Shown: positions 53,539 to 63,164, numbered from the stretch's first letter. The stretch: 64,000 nucleotides of DNA from an uncultured Paenibacillus sp. (GCA_937895345.1 CALAWP010000051.1:1-64000); one strand, 5' to 3'. The notes: generated by a model from the letters alone, not told the origin. A program made the numbers and translations.

Positions 53539-54312
53539 CTACGCCATAGAGCTTATAAACTCGTCCATGTCGCGGCTTGCTTTGCGCTGATTGCATTCAT
53601 GGCAAGCGCAGACGCAATTGACCGGCGTCGTATGCCCGCCTTTGGAGCGGGGCAGCACATGGTCGATTGTGTCTCCGTATTGTCCGCAAAATCGGCAGGT
53701 GTAATTGTCGCGGCTCAAGATCAGCTTGCGAAATTCCTTGTTGCTGTACAAGCGGCGAATGGTGGAGCGGCTGACGACGACGGCCGCCTTCTCGCGAACG
53801 AGAACTTGCGCCAGCTCCAGCTCGACTTCCTGATACCAGCGGCGGCCGGAGTCGGTTTTGCCGCGCATGCGGATAAGCCCCTGGCGGGTCGGCTTCAACG
53901 CCGAGGCGTCCGTCGGGTCGAGCTTGTCCCGCCTCGGCGGAAGAGAATCCGCTTGGGGGACTGCAGTACGGGCGCCGGTTCCCGGCTTCCTTCTTCGCTT
54001 ACGCGGCCGCTTCGTCCTGGGCGGAGCGTCCGCAGCAGGCGCAGAGACGGGAGCCGCCTCTTCCGTCGGCGCCGGCGGCGCAGAAGGTTCCGGCGGCAAT
54101 GTCTGTACAGACGGCTTAGCCACTTTGGCGGCGGCCGGCATCTCTCGGCCGGGGACAGGCGTTATGCTTCGGCAAGAGCGGCAAGTGCCTCTTCGGCTGC
54201 CTTGCTTCGCTCTCCGACCCGTTCGGCGCAAAAACTCCGTCAACGGCTTCAGCTGCCCGCATTGCGCGCATCGTTTGACGTTTTCCGGGTTGGATTTATC
54301 GGAATTATGCAT
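53539..54312 (-). CDS. HNH endonuclease with N-terminal zinc-finger
   Basis: A 257-residue protein. The N-terminus has CAQCGQLKPLTEFLRR and CRSC, forming a likely zinc knuckle. A Pro/Ala/Arg-rich linker (about residues 50-130) joins to the HNH domain CRFCGQYGDTIDHVLPRSKG ... NCVCACHECNQRK, with the catalytic DH pair and two CxxC pairs. Related stand-alone HNH proteins are common in Paenibacillus and are not linked to a known restriction system. The ATG at 54312 follows AAGGA and sits next to a 12-bp palindrome. The long upstream extension of the frame is not coding. Confidence 0.88.
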   Translation of the reverse strand: MHNSDKSNPENVKRCAQCGQLKPLTEFLRRTGRRAKQGSRRGTCRSCRSITPVPGREMPAAAKVAKPSVQTLPPEPSAPPAPTEEAAPVSAPAADAPPRTKRPRKRRRKPGTGARTAVPQADSLPPRRDKLDPTDASALKPTRQGLIRMRGKTDSGRRWYQEVELELAQVLVREKAAVVVSRSTIRRLYSNKEFRKLILSRDNYTCRFCGQYGDTIDHVLPRSKGGHTTPVNCVCACHECNQRKASRDMDEFISSMA

Positions 54313-54508
54313 ATCGTATACGATCCTTAGGTTAGTAGTTTTGGAATGCCGTCCTTGGCAACGGCTCCATAGCAAGAGTATAGCATACATAAGGCGGCCA
54401 GGCATGAGGCGCTTCAGATCGGCCTGCGGCTGCACGGCTGAATAATATTTGGAAAATATGCCTAATCTAACGTTGTCTTTATAAGTTGACCAGAGAATCG
54501 CACGAATG

Positions 54509-54537
54509 AAGCGGAATGAGGAAGTCGATTCCTCATG
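54509..54537 (+). repeat. Short palindromic element shared with 12340-12467
   Basis: ATGAGGAA (54516-54523) and TTCCTCAT (54529-54536) flank GTCGA. It carries the left flank AAGCGGAATGAGGAA and right flank GAAGTCGATTCCTCATG of the larger element at 12.3 kb. The arms GCACG and CGTGC lie further out. It sits 70 bases upstream of the DUF421 gene. Confidence 0.6.
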
Positions 54538-54607
54538 CAACGAACTTGCGTGCAGAATATCACTAGTTCAACATTCAGGTCCCATATAACAAGGAGGCCG
54601 CCGCAAC

Positions 54608-55189
54608 ATGGAATTGGATTGGATATGGAAATTCGCCCTCTTGGTCGTCGCGGGCATGATCCTGCTGCGCATAGCCGGGCGCAAGTCGATCTCCCAGATG
54701 AGCGTAGCGACAACCGTCATCATGATTTCGATCGGCACGACGATCGTACAGCCGATCGCCAATCATGAAACATGGAAAGCGATCGGATCCGCCGCGATCT
54801 TTATCGCCGTATTGATTGTCGTCGAATATTTACAAGTAAAATGGAATCGCTTCGAGCAATGGATGAGCGGGAGCGCCAAGATTGTCATCCAGGACGGAAT
54901 GGTTGTCCCCGACAGTCTCCGCAAGATACGGATGACCGCCGATCAACTGGAGCTTCGCCTGCGAAATGCCGGCATTTCCAGCATCGGAGATGTTCAACGG
55001 GCGACCATCGAGCCGAACGGACAGCTCGGCTACGAGCTGATGCGCCATGCCAAGCCCGTTACGATCGGCGAGCTTGAACGGATGCTCGGCTTGATGCCGC
55101 CGGGAGTGCCGGCGTCTCCTTCCGGCAATCTTTTTGAAGAAATACAAAGAAAGGGGCACGATCATTCGATCGACCCCAAACTCCAATAA
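54608..55189 (+). CDS. DUF421 (YetF/YcaP-like) membrane protein
   Basis: A 193-residue protein. Three hydrophobic helices (about residues 6-20, 34-51, 58-75) lead to the cytoplasmic DUF421 domain with LRIAGRKSISQMS, VIQDGMVVPDSLRKIRMTADQLELRLR and NGQLGYE. Several Bacillus relatives are spore or membrane proteins of unknown function. AAGGAGG lies ten bases before the ATG. It is convergent with the germination operon. Confidence 0.92.
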   Translation: MELDWIWKFALLVVAGMILLRIAGRKSISQMSVATTVIMISIGTTIVQPIANHETWKAIGSAAIFIAVLIVVEYLQVKWNRFEQWMSGSAKIVIQDGMVVPDSLRKIRMTADQLELRLRNAGISSIGDVQRATIEPNGQLGYELMRHAKPVTIGELERMLGLMPPGVPASPSGNLFEEIQRKGHDHSIDPKLQ

Positions 55190-55241
55190 TCTGTTATCTC
55201 GGGGCGCCGTTGTCCCCTGGCGACGGCCGGTGCGGCGATTG

Positions 55242-56387
55242 TTAAGGCGAGCTCCCCTTATACTTGCCCATATTGATAATCGTCACGTCCACATCGATGC
55301 CGCCGATCGAATCTTCTTCCAAAAAAAACGGCCGCTCCCGCGACAATTCGCGAAACAACTTGGGATTATCGCGGTAGAGCGCTTCCTGCAAACGAAACGG
55401 GTCGCACCGCAGCTTTACGGCTTCACGGAAAGTCGTCTCGATTTCGTCGCGGATCACTTCAGCGGCCTTCTCCCGCATTCTATCCACCGACAGATCCTGC
55501 AGCAGCTCCGCTGCGGAGCCCTTGGTGCTCACCCGCAGCCGGAATCGCACCTCACCTCCGGCGTACACCGGACGTATCGACATCTTGGGACGATGAAAGA
55601 TAATGACAGCGCCGGGCGGACCATCCAAAGGTATTTTCGTCGGAATTCTGTCCAAATTGCGCATCGACCACCGCATCCCTTTCAGCTGCATTAGCGACAT
55701 CCAGTCGATCATTTTGTAATCCCGGAAAAAATAAAATCCCGACAGCGCAAACATAGGCCTGGGGGTCTTATCCTCCCGCCAATCGTTCGTGTCCAGATCG
55801 ATAGAGGGCAAGACGCCCGTCTGCCCGGGTTCGTTCAGATTGGCAATGATGCGGTTGCCGGTCATGGGGACGACGAAAGAGTACGGCGAATTCATTTGCG
55901 TCTTATGGAACAGGATCGCATCGATCGGGGACATGTTGAGCATCGACTTCTGCGTCAAAATGTCCATCAGCGGCCGCTTCGTTCCGAAGACGAGGATGTT
56001 GTACCGGACTTCCCGGTAACGGTTGACGGCGCGGTACACCTCCTTAACGCCTTTGCGCATCACATTTTCGGACACGATAATCGCCTTGACATGACCCCAG
56101 AACATTCGCATCTGCGAGGTCCGGCTGACGTCGGTCAACGCTCCCGTTATCGTCTCGCCTTCGCCCTTGCCGATCCATACCGGAATTTCCTTGCCGATCT
56201 CAAGCCGTTCCGAACGGGCGATGTTGTCGAAATTGACGACCTGGGCATAGGCGATCCACTTGCCATCCCGATAATCGAAGCCGATCGAGGTGGCATACGC
56301 CATTTCTTGCACTTCCGGCGAACCGGAGCATCCGACGGTCAAGCATACAATCAGGAGGCCGCAGCCCGCGGCCCGCAGCCATCTCAT
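55242..56387 (-). CDS. GerC-type (GerAC/GerKC) spore germination lipoprotein
   Basis: A 381-residue lipoprotein with signal peptide and lipobox VGC (Cys20), then SGSPEVQEMAYATSIGFDY. It has the three-domain Ger(x)C layout, with EIGKEIPVWIGKGEG and SRTSQMRMFWGHVKAIIVSE. It is the outer-surface C subunit of a germinant receptor in the spore inner membrane. The start overlaps the gerA-type stop (ATGA). The family length is normal. Confidence 0.92.
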   Translation of the reverse strand: MRWLRAAGCGLLIVCLTVGCSGSPEVQEMAYATSIGFDYRDGKWIAYAQVVNFDNIARSERLEIGKEIPVWIGKGEGETITGALTDVSRTSQMRMFWGHVKAIIVSENVMRKGVKEVYRAVNRYREVRYNILVFGTKRPLMDILTQKSMLNMSPIDAILFHKTQMNSPYSFVVPMTGNRIIANLNEPGQTGVLPSIDLDTNDWREDKTPRPMFALSGFYFFRDYKMIDWMSLMQLKGMRWSMRNLDRIPTKIPLDGPPGAVIIFHRPKMSIRPVYAGGEVRFRLRVSTKGSAAELLQDLSVDRMREKAAEVIRDEIETTFREAVKLRCDPFRLQEALYRDNPKLFRELSRERPFFLEEDSIGGIDVDVTIINMGKYKGSSP

Positions 56388-57943
56388 GACCGATCCTCCT
56401 CCCCGGTCTTGTCCTTATCCGTATCCCTCAACACGCTCGGCCTTCTGGTCATCAGCCCCCACGGCGCTCTCAGGAAAGAATACAGCACATCTTTAATAAT
56501 AAGCGGGGACAACGGCGCCAAATAGCCGACTCCGAACGAGCGCAAACTTCCCATATATGCGATCAGCAGCACGAAGCCGAGAATAACCCCGTACAAGCCG
56601 AAGAAGGACGCCATCAAAAAAAAGAACAGCCTGAAAATGCTTACCTGCGTGCTTAAGGTTTGATTGACCAGCGTCACGCCCGATACGGCGGTAATCGCTC
56701 CTACCACGACAACCGAAGGCGACACAAGGCCTGCTCGGATGGCCGCGTCGCCGATAATCAACCCTCCGATGGACGTGAGCGTTTGCCCGATGGCGCTGGG
56801 CAGGCGGACGCCCGCCTCCCGGAATATTTCCAGCAGCGTCAGCAGCAAAAACATTTCCATATGGGAAGACAGCGGAAGCCCGATCCGCGATACGGAGATG
56901 GTCGCCATCAGCCGAAACGGTATCTGGTCCTGATGGAAGGACATGAGCGCTACCCAGATCGCCGGCAGGAAAATGGACAAAAACAAGCTCAGCCCCCGAA
57001 TAATTCTGGAAAACGAAACGTAAGCGTAATTAAAATGCACATCCTCGGGCGACTTCAAAATAAGCGATAACCCCGAGGGAGCGATCAGCACCATCGGAAG
57101 CCCGTCAATGATGAGAACGAACCGGCCGGCCAGCAAGCCGCTGACGGCAAAATCCGGCCGGCCCGTAAAGTCCATCGTCGGAAGCAGCTTCCATCCCGTG
57201 GAGTCGGACAGCAATTCCTCCAGTTGGTTGATGCTGATGACGCTGTCGATATCGATCCCTTTTAACCGCGTCCGGATTTCTTTCAAAACGTTCGGATTCA
57301 GAATGTCGGCAAAATAAAGCAGCGCGACGCGAGTCTTCGTTCTCCGTCCCAACGAATACGTTTCCACATGGAGCGACGGGCTTTTGAGCCGCTTTCGTAT
57401 TAACGCGATATTGATCGTCAAATCCTCCACGAAGCCGTCGCGCGGCCCTTTGACCGATATTTCGGTATTCGATTCTTCGGGCTGCCGGACGGGCTTATCC
57501 GCCAAACTCAAGCTGTACAGGGCGCCGATCCCGATAAACAACATCAGAAGGTCGCCTTGAAACACCGTTTCGGAAATACGGTCGGCGGACTCTTCTCCAA
57601 GCGGCTTGACCGGCAATTTGCCCGACAGCCCTTCGCTTGGATCCAGGCGTCCGCCTTGACGCTCATAAAGTACGCTCAGCTCGGGCAGCACCGTTTTGCC
57701 GATTTCTTTCGTTCCGCACAATCCTTCCGCATAGACCAGCACGACATCCGTCTGACCTCCGTTCCCGAACTTGCAGGGCTGAACGACCACGTCCTCCGAC
57801 CCGGCAAACAATTGCCGCAGCTCGTCCTCGGTCCACGGGCCTTCATTTTTCTCGAATTCCCGGGAGGAAGCCTGTCCGTTCGTCTGCCCGGCTTGCCGCC
57901 AATCGTCTTGCCGGTTCCTTGGTCGATTTAGCTGCCGTTTCAA
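56384..57943 (-). CDS. GerA-type (GerAA/GerKA) spore germination protein
   Basis: A 519-residue germinant-receptor A subunit. The soluble N-terminal domain (residues 20-285) is followed by the membrane part, with the conserved VETYSLGRRTKTRVALLYF, GLSLFLSIFLPAIWVAL and PFPRL-like LRLPSAIGQTLTSIGGL. The TTG at 57943 (MKRQLNRP) has GGAGGG just upstream and overlaps the gerB-type stop (TTGA), so the frame above it is the antisense of the gerB gene and not coding. Together with gerC and the broken gerB it forms a B-A-C operon. Confidence 0.92.
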   Translation of the reverse strand: MKRQLNRPRNRQDDWRQAGQTNGQASSREFEKNEGPWTEDELRQLFAGSEDVVVQPCKFGNGGQTDVVLVYAEGLCGTKEIGKTVLPELSVLYERQGGRLDPSEGLSGKLPVKPLGEESADRISETVFQGDLLMLFIGIGALYSLSLADKPVRQPEESNTEISVKGPRDGFVEDLTINIALIRKRLKSPSLHVETYSLGRRTKTRVALLYFADILNPNVLKEIRTRLKGIDIDSVISINQLEELLSDSTGWKLLPTMDFTGRPDFAVSGLLAGRFVLIIDGLPMVLIAPSGLSLILKSPEDVHFNYAYVSFSRIIRGLSLFLSIFLPAIWVALMSFHQDQIPFRLMATISVSRIGLPLSSHMEMFLLLTLLEIFREAGVRLPSAIGQTLTSIGGLIIGDAAIRAGLVSPSVVVVGAITAVSGVTLVNQTLSTQVSIFRLFFFLMASFFGLYGVILGFVLLIAYMGSLRSFGVGYLAPLSPLIIKDVLYSFLRAPWGLMTRRPSVLRDTDKDKTGEEDRS

Positions 57944-59049
57944 GCCGATCCCTCCTTCGCCGGCGTTCTCTTCTCTTTGCCCCTGATCAGAGCCGCCAGC
58001 ATCCATAATAACGACAAGGAGAGCAGCACCGTCAGCGATATCGGCATGTAATAGCGAGACATCCATAGGTAAAAGGAATATTCGTTGATCGAAACCATGC
58101 AAAGCAGCAAGTAGCTGGCCATCACCGCGAGGATGACGCCGTATCGGTATCGAGGCAGTCGGATCGACAGCAGTTCCACCAGCAAATAAACGGACAAACT
58201 GATGCGGATACAGGCACCCGAATGCCATTGAAAGATAGAAAGAAAATCGAGATGCTCGATAAATTGGCCAATCTGCACCAATCTCCATTGCTCATAGGGC
58301 GACGTCATTTGGTAGGCCGCCTCTGCCGGCCCGAATTCAGTAATCGCGCCGACGATCGGCCCCAGTGAAATGATGATGGAAAACAGGCCGTACAGAAGCA
58401 GCTGCCAGGCTTTCACCTTCGTTTTCAAATGATGCTGCATCACGATGAGCACCGCCAGCTCCACAAAGCCGGCCCCCGCGAACATGATGCCGGGCCATAC
58501 CGGCTCCCAGCCGTGCTCCAGCATAGGCCTCAGCAGCGCATAATCCTTCATCGGCGAATTGAAGGCGCTGACGAATATGCCCAGTCCAACGACGATCGGA
58601 AGCAGGATGCCCGACACATTGGCAATGACCCGCAGTCCCCACAACGCCAGTATGGTGCAGATGCAGACGAGAAACAGGACAAGCCACAGCCGGGGCATCT
58701 CCGGCATATAGTTGGTGATGTGCCAGGTAACCGTATGCTCGACCGTCATGCCTCCGATCAAGTACAGCTGTAAGCATAGGGGAGCGATCAGCAGTCAGGC
58801 AAGCGCGGGCGACGCTTGTTTGCGCAGCCATTCCTTCCAATTGCGCTGTCCCGTCCTCTTCATCAACCAGTGCAGCATCATGATCCAAACTAAAAAAATC
58901 GCCCCCGCCGCCAGCACCGCAATCCAGGAGTCGCGGCCGGAAGCTTCCAATATCATCGGATTCACGATGACGTGGCTGGCCAGGCCATTCATCAGCGCCA
59001 ACATCATAAACACTTGGACAAACGTTATTTTTGAAGCGTTGCCGTTCAT
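57940..59049 (-). pseudogene. GerB-type germination permease gene broken by an in-frame TGA
   Basis: The minus-strand frame encodes 84 residues (MNGNASKITFVQVFMM...), then TGA at 58797-58795, then 284 more residues in the same frame (LLIAPLCLQL, IGGMTVEHTVTWHITNYMPE... to KRTPAKEGSA). Together they match a full 365-residue GerB-family (GerAB/GerKB) amino-acid-permease-like germination protein, with normal helices. One base change (for example CGA or TGG to TGA) would explain it. The ribosome binding site of the first part is weak. It may be a true nonsense mutation, a sequencing error or leaky readthrough. The downstream part has a possible internal start near 58761. Confidence 0.8.
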
Positions 59050-59113
59050 ATTCGTTCACATCCATCGATCGAGTCGCTCGGCGCGGCCTTAGTTTGTCCG
59101 TTGGCACGATTTG

Positions 59114-59260
59114 CTATGCGCCGTTGCCGTCCTTGCGCGCCTTGCGCAACAGGGTCGGAGCCTTGCGCATGCCGTCCTCGCTGCCTTCCCCAGCAGGCCG
59201 GGAGCCTTGCGCATGCCGTCCTTGCGCGCCTTGCGCAGCTAGCGGGGTGCCTTGCGCTTC
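59114..59260. repeat. Degenerate GC-rich repeats upstream of gerB
   Basis: A 24-bp word beginning TGCCGTCCTTGCGCGCC occurs at 59125 and 59213, and GGAGCCTTGCGCATGCCGTC at 59157 and 59201. All consist of CCTTGCGC-type words. No gene was seen in 59050-59357; the element may be non-functional repeat spread. Confidence 0.6.
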
Positions 59261-59298
59261 GTTGTCCCCGTTCCGCGAGACTCTCCCGTTCCCGCAGC

Positions 59299-59344
59299 AA
59301 AAAAAACCTCCGGATCCGCAATATTTTGCGGACTCGGAGGTTTT
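59299..59344 (-). terminator. Terminator of aguB
   Basis: On the minus strand AAAACCTCCG ... CGGAGGTTTT encloses an inner stem CCGCAA/TTGCGG, followed by a run of eight T. Confidence 0.88.
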
Positions 59345-59357
59345 GCGCTTTGGCCAA

Positions 59358-60236
59358 TCATTTGATTTTCAGTTCGCCGTCATAGGAAGCGATAATGCCG
59401 TACAGATCCGGACGGCGGTCGCGGAAGATGCCCCATTCGATCCGCTGGATTTCCAGCTGATCCAGATCGAATTCGGCGGTCAGGACCGTCTCTTCCGTGC
59501 GGTCGGCTTCGGCGACCTTGTTGCCCTGCGGCCCCGCGATGAACGAAGAGCCGTAGAACGTAATGCTGGAATCTTCGTCCGACTCGACGCCGACGCGATT
59601 GGAGGCAATGACGGGGACGAGGTTGCAGGCCGCATGGCCGAGCATGCACATTTGCCAGTGATCCCTCGAGTCGATGGAGCCGTCCTGCGGCTCCGAGCCG
59701 ATCGCCGTCGGGTAGAACAACAGCTCCGCTCCCATCAGCGCCATGCAGCGCGCCGCTTCCGGATACCACTGGTCCCAGCAAATGCCGACGCCAATTTTCG
59801 CATAACGCGTATTCCACACTTTGAAGCCCGTATCGCCGGGATTGAAATAAAACTTTTCTTCGTAGCCGGGACCGTCCGGAATATGGCTTTTGCGGTATTT
59901 GCCCAGCACCTCTCCGTCCGCGTCGATGACGGCCAGCGAGTTGTAGCGTGCGTTGTTCTTTTTCTCGTAAAAGCTGATCGGAAGCACAACCTGCAGTTCC
60001 TTCGCCAATTGGCGGAAATGGCTGACCGCCTTGTTCGTCTCCAGTTCGGTAGCGTAAATATAGTAATCCGACTTTTCCTTCTGGCAGAAGTACGGCGTCT
60101 CGAACAGTTCCTGCAACAAAATAATTTGGGCGCCCTGCGCCGCGGCCTTCCGGACAAGCGCATCCGCCTTGCGGATATTTTCCTCGATATCGTTCGAACA
60201 GCTCATTTGAGTGGCTGCCACTTTGACTTTTCTCAT
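59358..60236 (-). CDS. aguB: N-carbamoylputrescine amidase
   Basis: A 292-residue nitrilase-superfamily amidase. The Glu-Lys-Cys triad is E43 in LQELFETPYF, K116 in GKYRKSHIPD and C153 in GVGICWDQWYPE. The residues around it (DGPGYEEKFYFNPGDTGF) match AguB. It converts N-carbamoylputrescine to putrescine, CO2 and ammonia. The ATG at 60236 follows GGAGG. It lies 403 bases after the agmatine deiminase gene, separated by repeats and palindromes. Confidence 0.95.
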   Translation of the reverse strand: MRKVKVAATQMSCSNDIEENIRKADALVRKAAAQGAQIILLQELFETPYFCQKEKSDYYIYATELETNKAVSHFRQLAKELQVVLPISFYEKKNNARYNSLAVIDADGEVLGKYRKSHIPDGPGYEEKFYFNPGDTGFKVWNTRYAKIGVGICWDQWYPEAARCMALMGAELLFYPTAIGSEPQDGSIDSRDHWQMCMLGHAACNLVPVIASNRVGVESDEDSSITFYGSSFIAGPQGNKVAEADRTEETVLTAEFDLDQLEIQRIEWGIFRDRRPDLYGIIASYDGELKIK

Positions 60237-60424
60237 CTTATGCCTCCTTCTTTGTTTGCATCGTATCAATGGATGAACTGGGGCTTTACTATATCCGGAT
60301 CGCTCTATCGTAACTTCCTAACGTTTCGATTAAGGACTCCGTGCTGCTGTGCCGCTGTCCTCTTCTGCGAGTCAATTTTTCGGGTATACTCGATCCGTTA
60401 AATGACATCCACCGGGTAGCTTTT

Positions 60425-60492
60425 GAACGATATATCGTTCATTTCAGCGCTACAGCACCGCCAAGCCCTTCCTTTTGAACGAAAAATCGTTC
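60425..60492. promoter_or_regulatory. Two GAACGA-N4-TCGTTC palindromes
   Basis: GAACGATATATCGTTC (60425-60440) and GAACGAAAAATCGTTC (60477-60492), each preceded by TTTT, are 52 bp apart. They lie between aguA and aguB and look like binding sites of a TetR-like or other dimeric regulator. No bound protein can be named. Confidence 0.45.
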
Positions 60493-60499
60493 GATATAT

Positions 60500-60660
60500 T
60501 TCTGCTTTACGCCCCGCGGACTGTCCTGCCTCGCATTCGACCGGCGTGAGCATTTCTACGCCCGACGGACAGTCCTTCTTCGCGTTGCGCCCGGCTGGGG
60601 CGTTTCTGCCTTTCGTCCGGCGGACAGCTTTGCCTCGCGTTACGCCCGGCGTGCGGGCAT
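60500..60660. repeat. Three degenerate copies of a roughly 53-bp repeat
   Basis: Copies begin near 60500, 60553 and 60603 and share words such as CGGACAGTCC and TTTCTGCC. The last overlaps the 3' end of aguA, so the aguA tail (TTQQMPARRA) may have been reshaped by the repeat. No gene was found in 60237-60639. Confidence 0.55.
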
Positions 60661-61683
60661 TTGCTGCGTCGTGCAATGGACGTTGCCGCCCTCGCGAATG
60701 ATGGCCATGCCGTCTACCTTGCGAATTCTCCGGTCGGGGAACGCCCGGCGGAGCGTCTCTTCGGCCTTGCGGTCCGTTTCTTCCGCCGCGCCCCCGAATA
60801 CCGGCAATATAATGCCGCCGTTCACGAAGTAGAAATTGAGATAGCTCAGCGTCAAGCGCCGGCCTTCATGGTCAAGCAATGGCGGCTGCTCGATCGGAAT
60901 AATTTCGAGCTTGCGGCCGCGAGCATCCGTCGCCTCGCCCAAAATCCGCAAATTTTCCTGCGTAATTTCGTAATTGTCGTCCGACGGATCGTGGCATACC
61001 TGCAAAATCACCTTGCCCGGCGCCGCAAAGCAAGCGACGTTGTCGACATGGCCGTCCGTTTCGTCTCCGCTCAAGCCGCGCTTCAGCCAGATGATTTGGT
61101 CCGCGTTGACGTATTGCTTCACGTACTCCTCGATCTGCTCCCGGCTAAGCTCCGGGTTGCGGTTCGGATTGAGCAGGCATTCTTCCGTCGTCAGCAGCGT
61201 GCCTTCGCCGTCCGTATGGATCGACCCGCCCTCCATGACAAGAGGAGCGTCGAACCGCTTGATCCCCGCATGCTCCAACAATTGAGGAGCGACGTCGTCG
61301 TCCAAGTCCCACGGCGAATACTTTCCGCCCCATGCGTTAAAGCGCCAATTGACGCCGGCAAGCTCCCCTTCTTCGTTTCGAACGAAGGTCGGGCCGTTGT
61401 CCCTCAGCCAAGCGTCATTATGCCGAATCGGCAGGCAATCGACTTGCTCGTTGCCTGCAAACAGCGCGCTGACCCGCTCCAAATCGTCCGGATTGACAAC
61501 GATCGTCACCGGCTCGAATTCGGCGATCGCACGGACAATTTCCGCATAGCCTTCCCCGCATACGCTCTCGTAATGCTCCGGATATACCATCGAATCCTGA
61601 ACGGGCCAGGAAATAAACGTTCTTTCGTGCTCCGTCCATTCGGCGGGCATTGTATAATTCAAATCTTTCGGATTGTTTGTCAT
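60640..61683 (-). CDS. aguA: Agmatine deiminase
   Basis: A 347-residue guanidino-modifying enzyme of the AgDI/PPAD fold. The catalytic Cys is C337 in EGGNVHCTTQQ; other active-site elements are WLRDNGPTFV, MEGGSIHTDG and GDETDGHVDN. It converts agmatine to N-carbamoylputrescine and ammonia, and aguB completes the route to putrescine. The start is ATG 61683 (MTNNPKDLNYTMPAEW); its ribosome binding site is weak. The long upstream extension is not coding. Confidence 0.95.
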   Translation of the reverse strand: MTNNPKDLNYTMPAEWTEHERTFISWPVQDSMVYPEHYESVCGEGYAEIVRAIAEFEPVTIVVNPDDLERVSALFAGNEQVDCLPIRHNDAWLRDNGPTFVRNEEGELAGVNWRFNAWGGKYSPWDLDDDVAPQLLEHAGIKRFDAPLVMEGGSIHTDGEGTLLTTEECLLNPNRNPELSREQIEEYVKQYVNADQIIWLKRGLSGDETDGHVDNVACFAAPGKVILQVCHDPSDDNYEITQENLRILGEATDARGRKLEIIPIEQPPLLDHEGRRLTLSYLNFYFVNGGIILPVFGGAAEETDRKAEETLRRAFPDRRIRKVDGMAIIREGGNVHCTTQQMPARRA

Positions 61684-61889
61684 TTGGTCATCACTTCGCT
61701 TTCCTGTTCGTCGGGCGGCCGTCCGCTGGCGCCGCCGGTCTTGCAAGCCGCGTCCCTCGACGGGACTGCAGACCCTCCTAATCATATAACAAAAACAGCT
61801 CGCTCACAATTGCCGTACACCTGCCATTTTAGGCTTGGAACGACTTTTGTATTATACTTCTGTTAAGACCAAATACAGGAGTTGAACCG

Positions 61890-63125
61890 ATGATGAAAGA
61901 TGAGATCATCTCCCGCTTTATCGCCTATGCGAAGGTAGACACGCAGTCGGACGAAGGCAGCGGCACCTGCCCCTCCACCCCGGGACAGCTGACGCTGGCG
62001 CAAATGCTGGTCGACGAATTGAAGGCGATCGGCATGGAAGAAGTAACGCTTGACGCCTACGGCTACGTCATGGCCACGCTGCCGGCCAATACGGACAAGG
62101 AGGTGCCCGTGATCGGTTTTCTGGCCCATCTGGATACCGCGACCGACATGACGGGAGCCGGCGTCAATCCGCAAATTGTCGAGAGCTACGACGGAGGCGA
62201 CATCGTGCTGAACAAAACGGGCGGCATCGTACTGTCGCCGCGAGATTTTCCCGAGCTCAGCCGTTACAAGGGCCAGACGCTGATTACGACCGACGGCACG
62301 ACGTTGCTTGGAGCCGACGACAAAGCCGGCATCGCGGAAATTATGACCGCCATGCATGTGTTGATCCGGAATCCCGAGCTCAAGCACGGAAAAGTGCGGG
62401 TCGCCTTCACGCCCGACGAGGAAATCGGCAGAGGACCGCACCGCTTTGACGTCGAAGCCTTCGGCGCCGCTTATGCGTATACGATGGACGGCGGTCCGCT
62501 CGGCGAGCTGCAATATGAAAGCTTCAACGCCGCATCTGCGCGCATTGCAATCAAAGGAACGAACGTGCACCCCGGCACAGCCAAGGGCAAAATGATTCAT
62601 GCCTCCAAGCTCGCCATGGAGCTGCACGGCCAATTGCCCGCAGCCGAAGCGCCGGAAATGACGGAAGGTTATGAAGGCTTCTATCATTTGACCTTCCTGC
62701 AAGGCGACGTCGAGAAGGCTCAGCTCCGGTACATTATCCGCGACTTTGACCGCGGCCGCTTCGAAGCCCGCAAAGCGGAGCTGGAGCGCATCGTGCAAAG
62801 CATGCGGGAGAAATACGGAGAGGACCGGATCGAGCTTGAGCTGAAGGACCAATATTACAACATGCGCGAGCGGATCGAGCCCGTGATGCATGTGGTGGAC
62901 AACGCCCGGGAAGCGATGGAGAAGCTTGGCATCGCCCCCGTGATCCAGCCGATCCGCGGCGGTACGGACGGCTCCCAGCTGTCCTACATGGGATTGCCGA
63001 CGCCGAATCTGTTCACCGGCGGGGAAAATTATCACGGACGTTACGAATACGTTTCGGTCGACACGATGGTGCTTGCGGTGAAGACAATCGTCGAAATCGT
63101 GCAGCTGTACGAGCAAAAAGCATAG
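61890..63125 (+). CDS. pepT: Peptidase T (tripeptide aminopeptidase)
   Basis: A 411-residue M20B metallopeptidase of normal length. The zinc ligands are in AHLDTATDMTG, GADDKAGIAEIM and FTPDEEIGRG, with the dimerisation domain (YTMDGGPLGELQYESFNAAS, GTNVHPGTAKGKM) and the C-terminal LFTGGENYHGRYEY. It removes the N-terminal residue from tripeptides in the cytoplasm. GGAG lies eight bases before the ATG at 61890. It is divergent from aguA, and followed closely by a MerR-type regulator. Confidence 0.96.
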   Translation: MMKDEIISRFIAYAKVDTQSDEGSGTCPSTPGQLTLAQMLVDELKAIGMEEVTLDAYGYVMATLPANTDKEVPVIGFLAHLDTATDMTGAGVNPQIVESYDGGDIVLNKTGGIVLSPRDFPELSRYKGQTLITTDGTTLLGADDKAGIAEIMTAMHVLIRNPELKHGKVRVAFTPDEEIGRGPHRFDVEAFGAAYAYTMDGGPLGELQYESFNAASARIAIKGTNVHPGTAKGKMIHASKLAMELHGQLPAAEAPEMTEGYEGFYHLTFLQGDVEKAQLRYIIRDFDRGRFEARKAELERIVQSMREKYGEDRIELELKDQYYNMRERIEPVMHVVDNAREAMEKLGIAPVIQPIRGGTDGSQLSYMGLPTPNLFTGGENYHGRYEYVSVDTMVLAVKTIVEIVQLYEQKA

Positions 63126-63164
63126 CCGACTCTTTCGGTCCATACAAAGGGAGGAGAACGTCCG

